From positions 1 through 53,188 of the forward strand of contig JAAEKY010000098.1 in assembly GCA_024227235.1 (NCBI GenBank): a DNA stretch of 53,188 nucleotides, written 5' to 3'. This DNA is from Desulfobacteraceae bacterium. Its GTDB lineage: Bacteria; Desulfobacterota; Desulfobacteria; Desulfobacterales; Desulfobacteraceae. Under the pieces are notes generated by a model. It had not been told where the DNA came from. It saw only the letters and a list, made by a program, of their open reading frames with translations, and ran no database searches. Within the stretch, counting starts at the first letter, position 1, and every line of letters begins with the position of its first letter. A program made the position numbers and the translations under genes. This document shows, piece after piece, positions 42,978 to 53,090 of this stretch.

Positions 42978-45955
42978 AGCTGTCTGACCTGATAAAAGAG
43001 TGTTCATCAGTTTCGCCTGCCTACCTATCAGGTGACGGGGTGAGTGATCCGGATATCACCTCTATTGCTTCAAGCTCTTTAACCGTTAAACCCGGGGGAT
43101 TATTTATTGCTGTTAAAGGGTTTAGTGCTGACGGCCACGATTATATCGAACACGCATTTGAGAAAGGGGCAGTCGCTGCTGTTGCCCAAGAAAATCCGAA
43201 CAACTTAGATCATGTCGTTCTTGTTGAAAATTCCAGACACTGCATGGCCTGTATTGCTGCCAATTTTTATGGCAATCCGTCAAAAGATATAACTCTTGTC
43301 GGTATTACAGGAACCAATGGAAAGACCACAACCTCATGGCTGCTTGAAAGTATATTTAAAACCTGTGGATTTTCAACCGGTGTGATTGGAACGGTTAACA
43401 TTCGGTTTAATCATCAGATCTTTGATAATCCAGTAACCACACCGGATTCAATTGATCTTCAAAAAACGCTTTATGATATGAAAAATTCAGGCGTTACACA
43501 TGTCATTATGGAAGTCTCCTCCCATGGACTTGAGCTGAACAGAGTGGATTATTCTCAATTTGATGCTGGGATATTTACGAACCTGACGCAGGATCACTTA
43601 GACTTCCATAAAGACATGGATGAATACTTTAATTGCAAAAAAAGATTTTTTACCCAATTTTTAGGTCCAAACGGAAAAAATAATGCGCCTGCTGTTTTAA
43701 ATATTGATAATTCCAAAGGACAGACCCTCTCAGACCTGCTTGAGTACAAAACCATTTGTGTCAGTACAAAAAAGGACACGCATATTGTTGCCAAAGATAT
43801 CATAGATGATATTCATGGGCTTTCCGGGACCATCCATCTGCCTGACAGTTCATTTAAGCTTTCATCTTCACTTATCGGCACCTTTAATTTAGAAAACATC
43901 TTGTGCGCAGCCGGTGCAGCACACGCTTTAGATATCAGTCCTGAAAAAATAAAAAAGGGCCTTGAAAATTGCCACAAAATTCCGGGACGCCTTGAAAAAA
44001 TTGAGACCTCCATTGAAAGATTTTTATTTGTTGATTATGCTCATACTCCTGATGCACTCGAATCTATTCTGATAAATTTAAAACAAAGAGCGCCTAAAAG
44101 GATACTCATCGTTTTTGGATGCGGTGGAGACAGGGATCGGTCAAAACGTTCCTTAATGGGTAATATTGCATGCAAGCACAGTGATATTGCCATCGTGACA
44201 TCTGACAACCCTAGAACTGAAAACCCAAAAGCCATTATAGATGATATCCTTGAAGGAATGGACACCTTTAGCAAACTATCTGAAAAAGACCTATTAGAAG
44301 ATCCATTTATTAAAGGTTACTTTATTGAAACAGATCGAAAAAAAGCCCTTAAAAAAGCTATTTTCATTTCAAAACCTGGGGATATCATTATTGCCGCCGG
44401 CAAGGGGCATGAAACGTATCAAATTACAAATGATGGTACCATCCATTTTGATGACAAAGAAGAACTTCTAAAAGCAGTAGATGAATTTAAAGATCAGTTC
44501 ACCCCCATTCCGTGGGATATCAATGATATTTCAAAAGCTTTAAACCGGGATCCCATCTTTTTAGCACTTGAAAAAAATCATTTGTTTGCTGGTATTGCTA
44601 CAGATTCAAGGACAATTGATGACTCTCAAATTTTTCTGGCCCTTAAAGGAGAAAATTTTAATGGCCATACCTTTATTGAGCCTCTCATCAACCAGGGAAT
44701 AAAAGGATTTATTACAGAACAAGGATATTTTGAGGCCCTTGATGAAAGTAAAAAAAACAAATTCAACCAAAAGGGTCTGGTTTTTTTTGAAACAAATAAT
44801 ACGTTGACAGCATTAGGCAAGCTTGGCCAATATCAACGGCTCAGATCAAATGCCAAGGTGGTGGCAATAACAGGTTCCAGTGGAAAAACAACCACTAGAA
44901 AAGTAACAGAAGAAATATTCAAAACTCAATTTCATACCCACGCCACTATTGGAAATTACAACAATGAAATCGGCTTGCCGCTCACGCTTTTAAATCTTTC
45001 ACCTGCTCATGAATGGGCTATTGTTGAAATGGGCATGAATCATCCAGGTGAAATATCAAGACTCAGTCAAATTGCACTGCCTGATATTGCCATGGTGATT
45101 AATACGGCCAGTGTTCATCTTGAAGGACTTGGCAGTGTGGAAAATGTGGCAAAAGCCAAAGCTGAAATTTTTGAAGGCATCCCAAAGGGTGGGACAGCAA
45201 TACTTCCAGCTGATGATCATAGGTATGAAATTCTTGAGGCCGGTGCTATAAAAAATAAAAATATTCAAACCTTTCTATCTTTTGGCTCAGCACCAAAATC
45301 GAAACAGGAATTAAATATAAAAGCAGAACAGATCCAAACGAATGAAACAAGTATTGAGTTTAGTGCGAATATTGATGGGCAGATGAATCAATTTTCTATC
45401 AATTCCCCCGGGGCATTCATGGTAAATAATTGCCTGGCTGCCATCCTTGCTGCCACATGTGCCGGCATCAAGGTTAAAGGGATTACATTTGGACTGAATT
45501 CATTTTCTCCAGTTGCAGGGCGCATGAACATAAGTAAACTCAATGATCGAATCACATTGATGGATGATACTTATAATGCCAATCCATCTTCTGTTTCAAA
45601 AGCACTTGAAACCCTTAAAACAGTCAGTCAAGGCAAAAACAGCATTGCAGTCCTCGGTGACATGCTTGAACTTGGAGACGCATCAGATCAGCTGCATTGG
45701 GATATCGGTCGCAAAGTTGCCGAATCAGGAATTTCACTCTTATTTGTCTTTGGGGATCAGGTAAAACATGTAATCAAAGGTGCGCTTGAAAAAGGATTTC
45801 TTATTGAACACATTTTTCACGGACAAAAAGATGAAATCGCACAACGGGTGTTGGAAAATTCAAATGTAGACACCTGGGTATTGGTAAAAGGCTCACGAGG
45901 TATGGCAATGGAACACGTCATACAAAAAATACAATGCATTGAAGCAACCCATTAA
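42974..45955 (+). CDS. murE-murF: Fused MurE-MurF: UDP-MurNAc-tripeptide synthetase / UDP-MurNAc-tripeptide:D-Ala-D-Ala ligase
   Basis: 993 residues, about the sum of two separate ligases. Residues 1-508 are MurE with ATP loop GTNGKTT (113-119) and the DNPR motif (411-414) that selects meso-diaminopimelate, so the wall is of the usual Gram-negative type. Residues 515-993 are MurF with P-loop GSSGKTT (634-640) and NNEIGLPLTLL, DDTYNANPSS. Frame is continuous with no stop at the joint (DQFTPIPWDINDI). TTG start overlaps ftsI. Successive reactions add Dap, then D-Ala-D-Ala, to UDP-MurNAc-peptide. Such fusions are found in some deltaproteobacterial lineages. Confidence 0.95.
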   Translation: MKLSDLIKECSSVSPAYLSGDGVSDPDITSIASSSLTVKPGGLFIAVKGFSADGHDYIEHAFEKGAVAAVAQENPNNLDHVVLVENSRHCMACIAANFYGNPSKDITLVGITGTNGKTTTSWLLESIFKTCGFSTGVIGTVNIRFNHQIFDNPVTTPDSIDLQKTLYDMKNSGVTHVIMEVSSHGLELNRVDYSQFDAGIFTNLTQDHLDFHKDMDEYFNCKKRFFTQFLGPNGKNNAPAVLNIDNSKGQTLSDLLEYKTICVSTKKDTHIVAKDIIDDIHGLSGTIHLPDSSFKLSSSLIGTFNLENILCAAGAAHALDISPEKIKKGLENCHKIPGRLEKIETSIERFLFVDYAHTPDALESILINLKQRAPKRILIVFGCGGDRDRSKRSLMGNIACKHSDIAIVTSDNPRTENPKAIIDDILEGMDTFSKLSEKDLLEDPFIKGYFIETDRKKALKKAIFISKPGDIIIAAGKGHETYQITNDGTIHFDDKEELLKAVDEFKDQFTPIPWDINDISKALNRDPIFLALEKNHLFAGIATDSRTIDDSQIFLALKGENFNGHTFIEPLINQGIKGFITEQGYFEALDESKKNKFNQKGLVFFETNNTLTALGKLGQYQRLRSNAKVVAITGSSGKTTTRKVTEEIFKTQFHTHATIGNYNNEIGLPLTLLNLSPAHEWAIVEMGMNHPGEISRLSQIALPDIAMVINTASVHLEGLGSVENVAKAKAEIFEGIPKGGTAILPADDHRYEILEAGAIKNKNIQTFLSFGSAPKSKQELNIKAEQIQTNETSIEFSANIDGQMNQFSINSPGAFMVNNCLAAILAATCAGIKVKGITFGLNSFSPVAGRMNISKLNDRITLMDDTYNANPSSVSKALETLKTVSQGKNSIAVLGDMLELGDASDQLHWDIGRKVAESGISLLFVFGDQVKHVIKGALEKGFLIEHIFHGQKDEIAQRVLENSNVDTWVLVKGSRGMAMEHVIQKIQCIEATH

Positions 45956-45969
45956 TTAAGGAGGAAATG

Positions 45970-46128
45970 ATGGTTATCATTGGTCAAGAAAAGAGCACTG
46001 CAGAGAAACGTATCACCTATGACAGAAGAGAATTTGTCTATACTGCCTATTCTCCGGAAAGACGCTCTGGTACTGATCGCAGACTGTTTCAACCCAAAAA
46101 TAAAAAAGATTTGCTTAAGGTTCTCTAA
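45970..46128 (+). CDS. Small charged protein (52 residues) between murE-murF and mraY
   Basis: AAGGAGG (45958-45964) is placed five bases before ATG 45970 (an ATG at 45967 is also in frame). The frame ends at TAA 46126-46128, two bases before mraY, so it fits the operon exactly. The product has no membrane segment, begins MVIIGQEKSTAEKRITYDRR and contains PERRSGTDRRLFQPKNKK; the RRSGxDRR motif recurs in short proteins of this bacterial group. An overlapping 61-codon frame (45980-46165) is rejected. Function is unknown; a role in wall synthesis or division is inferred from position alone. Confidence 0.65.
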   Translation: MVIIGQEKSTAEKRITYDRREFVYTAYSPERRSGTDRRLFQPKNKKDLLKVL

Positions 46129-46130
46129 TT

Positions 46131-47210
46131 ATGCTGTTCGAATTTTTATATCCGTTACATGTTGATTTCTCATTCTTAAACATATTTCGGTATATTACAT
46201 TTAGAACAATTTATGGTGGATTGACCGCTTTTCTAATTTGTTTTCTCTTCGGGCCCTTAGTTATCAGAAAACTTTCCCAGATGCAGATTGGACAAATCAT
46301 CCAGACAGATGGACCACAATCACATTTGGGAAAGCAGGGAACACCTACCATGGGCGGTGTTTTAATCCTTTTTTCCATCTTTGTTACTACAGTGATTTGG
46401 GCCGATATCACAAACCACTATGTTAACATTCTTCTTTTGGCCCTTATTCTTTTTGGTTTTATCGGATTTATTGATGACTACCTTATGCAGGTAAAAAAAA
46501 GAAATATGGGATTTACAGCTAAAGGAAAATTCCTCATCCAAGTATTGTTTGCCCTAGTCATCGGTTATCTAATCTATAAATGCCCTGATTTTGATTCTAC
46601 ATTGACCATTCCGTTTTTCAAAGATATTTCCCCCGATCTCGGAATTTGGTACATTCCATTTGCCAGCCTTGTTATTGTTGGCACATCCAATGCTGTAAAC
46701 TTGACCGATGGGCTTGACGGTCTTGCCATAGGCCCATATATCGTTGCCAGCGTTACATATATGTTTTTTGCTTATGTAGCAGGACATACTCAAATTGCAG
46801 AATATCTTCATGTCAGACACATCGCATCCGCCGGTGAAATATCGGTCATCTGTGGCACATTAGCAGGTGCAGGGTTAGGTTTTTTATGGTTTAATGCCCA
46901 TCCAGCCCAAGTATTTATGGGTGATTCAGGGTCCATTCCTCTGGGCGCAATATTAGGAACGATTGCTGTTATTACAAAACAAGAAATCCTTTTGTTGATC
47001 GTTGGAGGACTCTTTGTCATTGAAGCGTTGTCCGTCATCATTCAGGTATCATATTTCAAGCTGACAAAAGGAAAAAGGGTCTTTCGAATGGCCCCTTTGC
47101 ACCACCATTTTGAACTTAAAGGGTGGCATGAATCAAAGGTTATTGTACGGTTTTGGATTGTATCCATTACCTTGGCATTAATTTCATTGAGTACCTTGAA
47201 AATAAGGTAA
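46131..47210 (+). CDS. mraY: Phospho-N-acetylmuramoyl-pentapeptide-transferase
   Basis: 359 residues, about ten membrane helices. Catalytic features are FIDDYLMQVKKRN, NLTDGLDGLA with the active Asp residues, and the histidine motif APLHHHFELKGWHE. The enzyme makes lipid I on the inner face of the membrane. The gene is directly followed by murD without a gap. Confidence 0.97.
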   Translation: MLFEFLYPLHVDFSFLNIFRYITFRTIYGGLTAFLICFLFGPLVIRKLSQMQIGQIIQTDGPQSHLGKQGTPTMGGVLILFSIFVTTVIWADITNHYVNILLLALILFGFIGFIDDYLMQVKKRNMGFTAKGKFLIQVLFALVIGYLIYKCPDFDSTLTIPFFKDISPDLGIWYIPFASLVIVGTSNAVNLTDGLDGLAIGPYIVASVTYMFFAYVAGHTQIAEYLHVRHIASAGEISVICGTLAGAGLGFLWFNAHPAQVFMGDSGSIPLGAILGTIAVITKQEILLLIVGGLFVIEALSVIIQVSYFKLTKGKRVFRMAPLHHHFELKGWHESKVIVRFWIVSITLALISLSTLKIR

Positions 47211-48575
47211 ATGATAGTGACAAAAAACAAACAATCATATTTTCTGGTCATTGGTCTTGGCGCCTCAGGCTTATCCATGGCAAAATTCTTACATTCCAAA
47301 GGTGAGACTGTAATTGCTACGGATATTGATGCATCAAGAACCAATATTGCAGAAGAACTCAATGCACTTGGGATTAAGACCCAAATTGGTTTTCATGATC
47401 AAGACACTTTTAACCAGGCCAGTATCATGATACCAAGTCCTGGTATTCCATTAACCAATAAATTTATTCGGACTGCCTCAACCAAAGGTGTTGCCATTAA
47501 AGGTGAACTGGATATTTTTACTCAATACAATAGTCTTCCAATGATCGCTATTACGGGTACGAATGGTAAAACCACAACGACTTCTCTCATTGGCCAGATG
47601 TTAACCTCCTGTGGAATGGACCCCTTTGTAGGTGGAAATATAGGCACACCTTTGGTTGATCAGTTAATGGATAAAAAAGATGCGGATATCATTGTCGCTG
47701 AAATCTCAAGTTTTCAACTGGATATTTCAAACCAATTTAAACCGGATGTGGCAATTTTGTTAAATATCTCAGAGGATCACCTGGATCGATATGAAGATTA
47801 TCAAGCATATGAAGATTCCAAATGGAGCATTTTTAGACTGCAGAAAAATTCCGACACAGCGATAATAAACCAATCAATCAACAAATTTAATGCAGCCGCT
47901 CAAAAAATTAAATCAAACATTCTCACATTTTCATCAGATGAAAACAACGTGAATTCAATGGGTGCTAAAATCAAAAATTCTCAGGTTGAAATCGATACAC
48001 CTGATAGCCATACAACAATTCAAACAGGTCAGCTAAAAGAACTTCAGGGAAAGCACAACCGAGAGAATATTGCTGCCGCTGTTCTTGCCTGCCTTGCCAT
48101 TGGTGCTGATATCAAAGGAATTATTAAGGGATTGGAAAGCTTTAAGAATCTTTCCCATAGAATGGAATTTATTAAGACTATTGATGGGATTTGTTTTTAT
48201 AATGATTCTAAAGCCACCAATACCGATGCTGTCATCCGAGCTATAGACTGTTTTAAGAAAAACATTATTTTGATTTTAGGGGGTAGGGAAAAAGGCACTG
48301 ATTTTTCTTTGTTGATCAATAGTGTTCAGCAAAGCGTGAAAACCATTATTGCGCTTGGAGAATCAAAAGAACATATTAATGATTCTTTTAAAAATATTTG
48401 TCCTGTAAAAAAGGCTCAATCCATGAAAGATGCTGTTCAGGCAGCTTCTAAGATAGCAAAAAAAGATGACATTGTCCTTCTCTCTCCTGCCTGCGCAAGT
48501 TTTGACATGTATGACAATTATGGGCACAGGGGAAATGATTTTATCACCCATGTAAACAATCTGGGGAATAAATAA
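47211..48575 (+). CDS. murD: UDP-N-acetylmuramoylalanine--D-glutamate ligase
   Basis: 454 residues (family about 450). ATP loop GTNGKTTTTSL is near 118-128, the central domain has ILLNISEDHLDRY, and the C-terminal domain starts near GICFYNDSKATNTDA. It adds D-Glu to UDP-MurNAc-L-Ala. It begins immediately after the mraY stop and ends one base before ftsW. Confidence 0.97.
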   Translation: MIVTKNKQSYFLVIGLGASGLSMAKFLHSKGETVIATDIDASRTNIAEELNALGIKTQIGFHDQDTFNQASIMIPSPGIPLTNKFIRTASTKGVAIKGELDIFTQYNSLPMIAITGTNGKTTTTSLIGQMLTSCGMDPFVGGNIGTPLVDQLMDKKDADIIVAEISSFQLDISNQFKPDVAILLNISEDHLDRYEDYQAYEDSKWSIFRLQKNSDTAIINQSINKFNAAAQKIKSNILTFSSDENNVNSMGAKIKNSQVEIDTPDSHTTIQTGQLKELQGKHNRENIAAAVLACLAIGADIKGIIKGLESFKNLSHRMEFIKTIDGICFYNDSKATNTDAVIRAIDCFKKNIILILGGREKGTDFSLLINSVQQSVKTIIALGESKEHINDSFKNICPVKKAQSMKDAVQAASKIAKKDDIVLLSPACASFDMYDNYGHRGNDFITHVNNLGNK

Positions 48576-48576
48576 A

Positions 48577-49704
48577 ATGGCCGAACTTATAACACCCATA
48601 CATCCTTTTTTCAGAGAAAAAAGCATTCTTTTTCCTGTTATTCTTCTTTGTGGAATCGGAATTGTTATGGTGTATTCGGCAAGCTCTGCCATTAGTATGG
48701 AAAACCACGACACATTATTTTATTACATGAAAAAGCAGGTTATTTTCTTTGGTATCAGTCTGTGTGTCATGTTTGTTACTGCATCTTTTCCCTATAAACT
48801 TTACAGAAGCTTTTCTTACATTATCCTTTTTGCTGCAATTGCATTGCTTGCCGCCGTGCTTTTCCCCTCACTAAGCATTAAGGCCGGCGGCGCTCACAGA
48901 TGGTTGAGCCTTGGGGGATTCACCTTTCAACCCGCTGAATTTGCAAAGTTATCTTTAATTATTTTCCTTGGATATTCTTTGTCTAAAAAACAAGATTTAA
49001 TAAAGAATTATTCAGTTGGCTTTATTCCCCATGCATTTATTTTTGCTCTGTTTTCGTGTTTGATCATCTTCCAGCCTGATTTTGGTACGGTTGTTGTGTT
49101 AGGGATGATTTCATGGGGGATGATGTTTATTGCAGGGGTTAAAATCACCCACCTGCTGAGCCCAACTCCCCTTTTGATCCCGGTAATTTACTTTTTGATC
49201 TATAAGGTTGAATACCGCTTGGAAAGAATTCTGACCTTTTTAAATCCCTGGGATGATCCTTACAACACCGGGTACCAGATCACTCATTCGTTAAAAGCAA
49301 TTGGGTCTGGCGGTATTTTTGGGAAAGGTATAGGCCTTGGCATACAAAAGATGCACTACCTTCCTGAACCACATACAGATTTTATCTTTTCAATTATTGG
49401 AGAAGAATTAGGACTGTTAGGTGTTTTAACTGTTCTGTCTCTTTACCTTATCCTTTTATTAAAAGGGATCAATATTGCTAAAACATCGGAAAGCCTTTTT
49501 GGTACCATCACCGCAACCGGTTTGACCATTTACATTGGTGTCCAGGTCATCATCAATATAGGAGTGGCGCTAGGGGCTTTACCAACAAAGGGGCTAACGC
49601 TTCCGTTTATCAGTTACGGTGGAACATCCTTGTTAGTGAACATGGCTGCCATGGGAATACTAATGAATATTGGGGCGTCGCGAAATGATGAACAGGCCAT
49701 TTAA
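48577..49704 (+). CDS. ftsW: Cell-division glycosyltransferase FtsW
   Basis: 375 residues with ten hydrophobic helices. GIVMVYSASSA, AGGAHRWLSLGGFTFQPAEFAKL, NPWDDPYNTGYQ and the C-terminal GLTLPFISYGGTSLLVNM are SEDS-family signatures. It polymerises septal glycan from lipid II with FtsI. The 3' end overlaps murG. Confidence 0.96.
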   Translation: MAELITPIHPFFREKSILFPVILLCGIGIVMVYSASSAISMENHDTLFYYMKKQVIFFGISLCVMFVTASFPYKLYRSFSYIILFAAIALLAAVLFPSLSIKAGGAHRWLSLGGFTFQPAEFAKLSLIIFLGYSLSKKQDLIKNYSVGFIPHAFIFALFSCLIIFQPDFGTVVVLGMISWGMMFIAGVKITHLLSPTPLLIPVIYFLIYKVEYRLERILTFLNPWDDPYNTGYQITHSLKAIGSGGIFGKGIGLGIQKMHYLPEPHTDFIFSIIGEELGLLGVLTVLSLYLILLLKGINIAKTSESLFGTITATGLTIYIGVQVIINIGVALGALPTKGLTLPFISYGGTSLLVNMAAMGILMNIGASRNDEQAI

Positions 49705-50794
49705 TCTAATTATAGCCGGTGGGAAAACCGGCGGGCATTTGTTCCCAGGGATAGCCATTGCCAATGCCCTTGAAAGAATCGAACCAAACATCGGTATTCT
49801 TTTTGTTGGAACCGATGCACCCTTTGAAACTCAAACACTTAAAAAATACAATTATGCCCATAAGAGCATTTTCTCAAAACCCATAAAAGGCGGCAACCTC
49901 TTCAGCAAAGCATTCTCGGTTAGTATAATTTTGATCTCTCTGCTCCAGTCCATGCTCATCATGAAAAATTTCAAACCTGATTTTGTGCTTGGTGTTGGCG
50001 GATTCTCATCGTTTGCCGTTGTCCTGGCCGCCTGGGTCTTGAGAATCCCAACAGGTATTCAAGAACAAAATGCATTTCCAGGATTGACCAATCGTATGTT
50101 ATCTAAGTTTGCAAAAACAATATTCACGTCTTTCAAAGAAACAAGAGGGTTGACGAATAGTCCAAAAGCAAATTTTGTCGGCAACCCTGTTCGGACAACA
50201 AACAGCAAAGGCCTGGATGAAACACTGGCAATCAAAAATTTCGATCCGGATAAGTTCACCATTCTTGTTACCGGCGGAAGCCAGGGTGCCAATAGTATCA
50301 ATACATCTTTTTTAGATGCACTTTCGTTAATGGATAATACAAATCGATTCAATATCATTCATCAAACCGGTATTGAGGATGAAGCGCTTATCCAAAAAAA
50401 ATATTCAGACCTGAAAATCAATGCTACAGCCAATGCCTTCTTTGATAACATGCCACAACTTGAGGGTATGGCGGATCTTGCGATCACAAGAGCGGGAGCA
50501 GGAATCATTTCTGAAATTTGCCTAAATGGGCTTCCTGCCATTCTTGTTCCTTTTCCCTATGCTGCTGATGATCATCAGACGTTTAACGCTAAAGCCCTTG
50601 AAAATCAAGGGGCTGTTGTAATGATAAAAGATAAAGAACTTACAGGGCAAACCTTAAAACAAATCATACAAAATTTAACCACAAATAAAGACAGACTTGA
50701 ACAAATGGCAACGGCATTAAAAGGTCTTGCCATGCCAGATGCAGATAAAAAAATTGCAACCTTTATTTTAAACTCAAAGGACATTAAGGCTTAA
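49685..50794 (+). CDS. murG: UDP-N-acetylglucosamine--undecaprenyl-pyrophosphoryl-MurNAc-pentapeptide transferase
   Basis: About 369 residues from ATG 49685 (49688 is equally possible; an upstream start at 49670 adds five residues). The first glycine loop reads AGGKTGGHLFPG, where many MurG have GGGTGGH. Later motifs are GVGGFSSFAVVLAAWV, EQNAFPGLTNR, VTGGSQGANSIN and the UDP-GlcNAc site TRAGAGIISEICLNGLPAILVPFPYAADDHQ. It makes lipid II from lipid I. The start overlaps ftsW and no strong ribosome-binding site is seen. Confidence 0.96.
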   Translation: MMNRPFNLIIAGGKTGGHLFPGIAIANALERIEPNIGILFVGTDAPFETQTLKKYNYAHKSIFSKPIKGGNLFSKAFSVSIILISLLQSMLIMKNFKPDFVLGVGGFSSFAVVLAAWVLRIPTGIQEQNAFPGLTNRMLSKFAKTIFTSFKETRGLTNSPKANFVGNPVRTTNSKGLDETLAIKNFDPDKFTILVTGGSQGANSINTSFLDALSLMDNTNRFNIIHQTGIEDEALIQKKYSDLKINATANAFFDNMPQLEGMADLAITRAGAGIISEICLNGLPAILVPFPYAADDHQTFNAKALENQGAVVMIKDKELTGQTLKQIIQNLTTNKDRLEQMATALKGLAMPDADKKIATFILNSKDIKA

Positions 50795-50798
50795 ACCC

Positions 50799-52166
50799 AT
50801 GTATCAAAAAAATTATCATATCCATTTTATCGGCATTGGCGGAATCGGCATGAGCGGTATTGCAGAACTTCTCTTAAATCTTGGATATAAGGTGTCGGGA
50901 TCTGACTTAAAACTGTCTCATATTACCAAGCGGCTTGAAAAAAAGGGGGGTATCATTTTCCAGGGCCACAATAAAAAGCAAGTCCCAAATGCAAATGTTG
51001 TGGTCACCTCATCTGCTATTGCACAGGAAAATCCGGAAGTTATCCGCGCAAAAGAATTGTCTATTCCGATTATTCCAAGGGCTGAAATGCTCGCAGAGCT
51101 GATGCGGATTAAATATTCCATTGCCATATCTGGTGCCCATGGTAAAACATCCACCACTGCCATGGTTTCTCAAATTCTAAACACGGCTGGGCTGGATCCA
51201 ACAGTCATCATTGGTGGACTCCTCAAAGGGCTTGATACCAATGCATTGCATGGCAAAGGGGAATATATTGTGGCAGAGGCTGATGAAAGTGACGGGTCAT
51301 TTTTAAAATATGCTCCTGCCATTGCAGCGGTGACGAACATTGATCTTGAGCACTTAGATTTTTACAAAGACATTGAAGATATAAAAGACAATTTTGTTCA
51401 GTTTATTAATTCGATTCCGTTTTATGGCCTTGCTATCCTTTGCCTTGATAATGAACATATTCAGAATATTCTTCCCAAGATACATGTTCGATACACCACG
51501 TATGGTATGACTGCCCAATCGGATCTCCAGGCCAGAGAAATTTTATTTGATGGCAGTAAAAGCCACTTTAAAGTATTTCATCATGAAAAATATTTAGGGC
51601 AGATCAACCTGAATATTGCAGGGAAACATAATATCTCTAATGCGCTTGCAGGAATTGCAGCCGGGCTTGAAATCAATATCCCCTTTAAAACAATAAAAAA
51701 AGCGTTGGAACTCATTGAAGGCGTAAAAAGAAGGCTCGAAATCAAAGGAGATAAAAAAGGCATTATCGTGATGGATGACTATGGTCATCACCCCACTGAA
51801 ATTTTAGCAACCCTCACAGCGATTAGAGAAAGCTATAAAGAAAAGCGGCTGATGGTTTTATTCCAGCCCCATAGATACACGAGAACCAAAGGATTATTTG
51901 AAGAATTTACGCGATCCTTTTACCAATCTGATATTTTGATTGTACTTCCGATCTATGCAGCAAGTGAAAAGGAAATCAAAGGTGTTGATGCCCAGCATCT
52001 TTGTGATGCGATTAGAGAACATGGACACAAAGACGTCTCATATGCACCTGATTTTACACAAGCCTTATCCATGATTACCCACAAGGTTAAAAAAGGAGAT
52101 ATCGTTCTGACATTGGGTGCAGGAGATATTTATACCTTAGGCGAAAAACTGGTTGAGATTTTATAA
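50799..52166 (+). CDS. murC: UDP-N-acetylmuramate--L-alanine ligase
   Basis: 455 residues. N-terminal IHFIGIGGIGMSGIAELL is the UDP-binding motif, SGAHGKTSTTAMV the ATP loop, and EADESDGSF and MDDYGHHPTEI are family hallmarks. It adds the first L-Ala to UDP-MurNAc. It lies five bases after murG. Confidence 0.97.
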   Translation: MYQKNYHIHFIGIGGIGMSGIAELLLNLGYKVSGSDLKLSHITKRLEKKGGIIFQGHNKKQVPNANVVVTSSAIAQENPEVIRAKELSIPIIPRAEMLAELMRIKYSIAISGAHGKTSTTAMVSQILNTAGLDPTVIIGGLLKGLDTNALHGKGEYIVAEADESDGSFLKYAPAIAAVTNIDLEHLDFYKDIEDIKDNFVQFINSIPFYGLAILCLDNEHIQNILPKIHVRYTTYGMTAQSDLQAREILFDGSKSHFKVFHHEKYLGQINLNIAGKHNISNALAGIAAGLEINIPFKTIKKALELIEGVKRRLEIKGDKKGIIVMDDYGHHPTEILATLTAIRESYKEKRLMVLFQPHRYTRTKGLFEEFTRSFYQSDILIVLPIYAASEKEIKGVDAQHLCDAIREHGHKDVSYAPDFTQALSMITHKVKKGDIVLTLGAGDIYTLGEKLVEIL

Positions 52167-52175
52167 AGGCAACAA

Positions 52176-53090
52176 ATGATAGCCAAAAAAACAAAATCAG
52201 CACTGGCTCAAAAATTCAATCTTCTGGTTGATGAGCCATTGAAAAATTACACTTCCTTTAAAATTGGAGGGCCTGCTGATTTTCTTGCGCTGCCAAAGAG
52301 TAAAACAGAATTAATACGCCTGCTAAAAGAAGCGGACCATCATGATATGCCTGTAACTCTTTTTGGTGGCGGCACCAATCTTTTGATAGGCGATAAAGGG
52401 ATTCGCGGCCTTGTGGTCATAACCAAGCATTTAAAGTCCACCATCCGAATTATAGACAAAAAAAGGGCTAAAACAACCCTTTATACCGAATCAGGAGAAC
52501 GATTATCAAAAGTGTGTCAGTTTGCTATTAACCACTCCCTTTCCGGGCTTGAATTTTCAGCCGGAATCCCTGGAAGCATCGGGGGGGCGATTAAAATGAA
52601 TGCAGGAACACTATCTGGAGATATGTCAACCATTGTCGAAACCATTGAGGTTTTAAATCAAGAGACCTTTAAGGTTAAAACACTTCATAGACAGTCTCTT
52701 GATTTTTCATACCGGAAACTTCACCAGAAAGGCTTTATTGTTGCTGCAACTCTAAAATTAACATTCGAAGACCCGGAAAAAATTAAACACATCTTTAAAC
52801 AAAATTTGGCTAAAAGGAACGCTACCCAGCCTGTATCATTTGCAAGCGCCGGATGTTTTTTTAAAAATCCCACTCAGGGTAAACCTGCCGGGGAGCTGAT
52901 TGAAAAATCCGGACTCAAGGGAATGAGAGTTAATGATGCCATGGTATCTGATATTCATGCAAATTATATCGTGAATATTAACAATGCAACATGTGAAGAT
53001 ATTCTTTTACTAAAACAAAAAGTTCAAGAAGCTGTATCGCAGAAATACCATATTAACCTCGAAACAGAAGTGAGGATGGAAGGTGAATAA
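52176..53090 (+). CDS. murB: UDP-N-acetylenolpyruvoylglucosamine reductase
   Basis: 304 residues. FAD-binding motifs TSFKIGGPADFLALPKS, FGGGTNLLIGDKGIRG and EFSAGIPGSIGGAIKMNAG are present, with the active Ser region SAGCFFKNP. It reduces UDP-GlcNAc-enolpyruvate with NADPH to UDP-MurNAc. The next gene overlaps its 3' end by eight bases. Confidence 0.96.
   Translation: MIAKKTKSALAQKFNLLVDEPLKNYTSFKIGGPADFLALPKSKTELIRLLKEADHHDMPVTLFGGGTNLLIGDKGIRGLVVITKHLKSTIRIIDKKRAKTTLYTESGERLSKVCQFAINHSLSGLEFSAGIPGSIGGAIKMNAGTLSGDMSTIVETIEVLNQETFKVKTLHRQSLDFSYRKLHQKGFIVAATLKLTFEDPEKIKHIFKQNLAKRNATQPVSFASAGCFFKNPTQGKPAGELIEKSGLKGMRVNDAMVSDIHANYIVNINNATCEDILLLKQKVQEAVSQKYHINLETEVRMEGE

Noticed and set aside
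45980..46165. 61-codon ORF between murE-murF and mraY
   Set aside because: It overlaps the mraY start and lies in a different frame from the ORF with the good ribosome-binding site (45970-46128).
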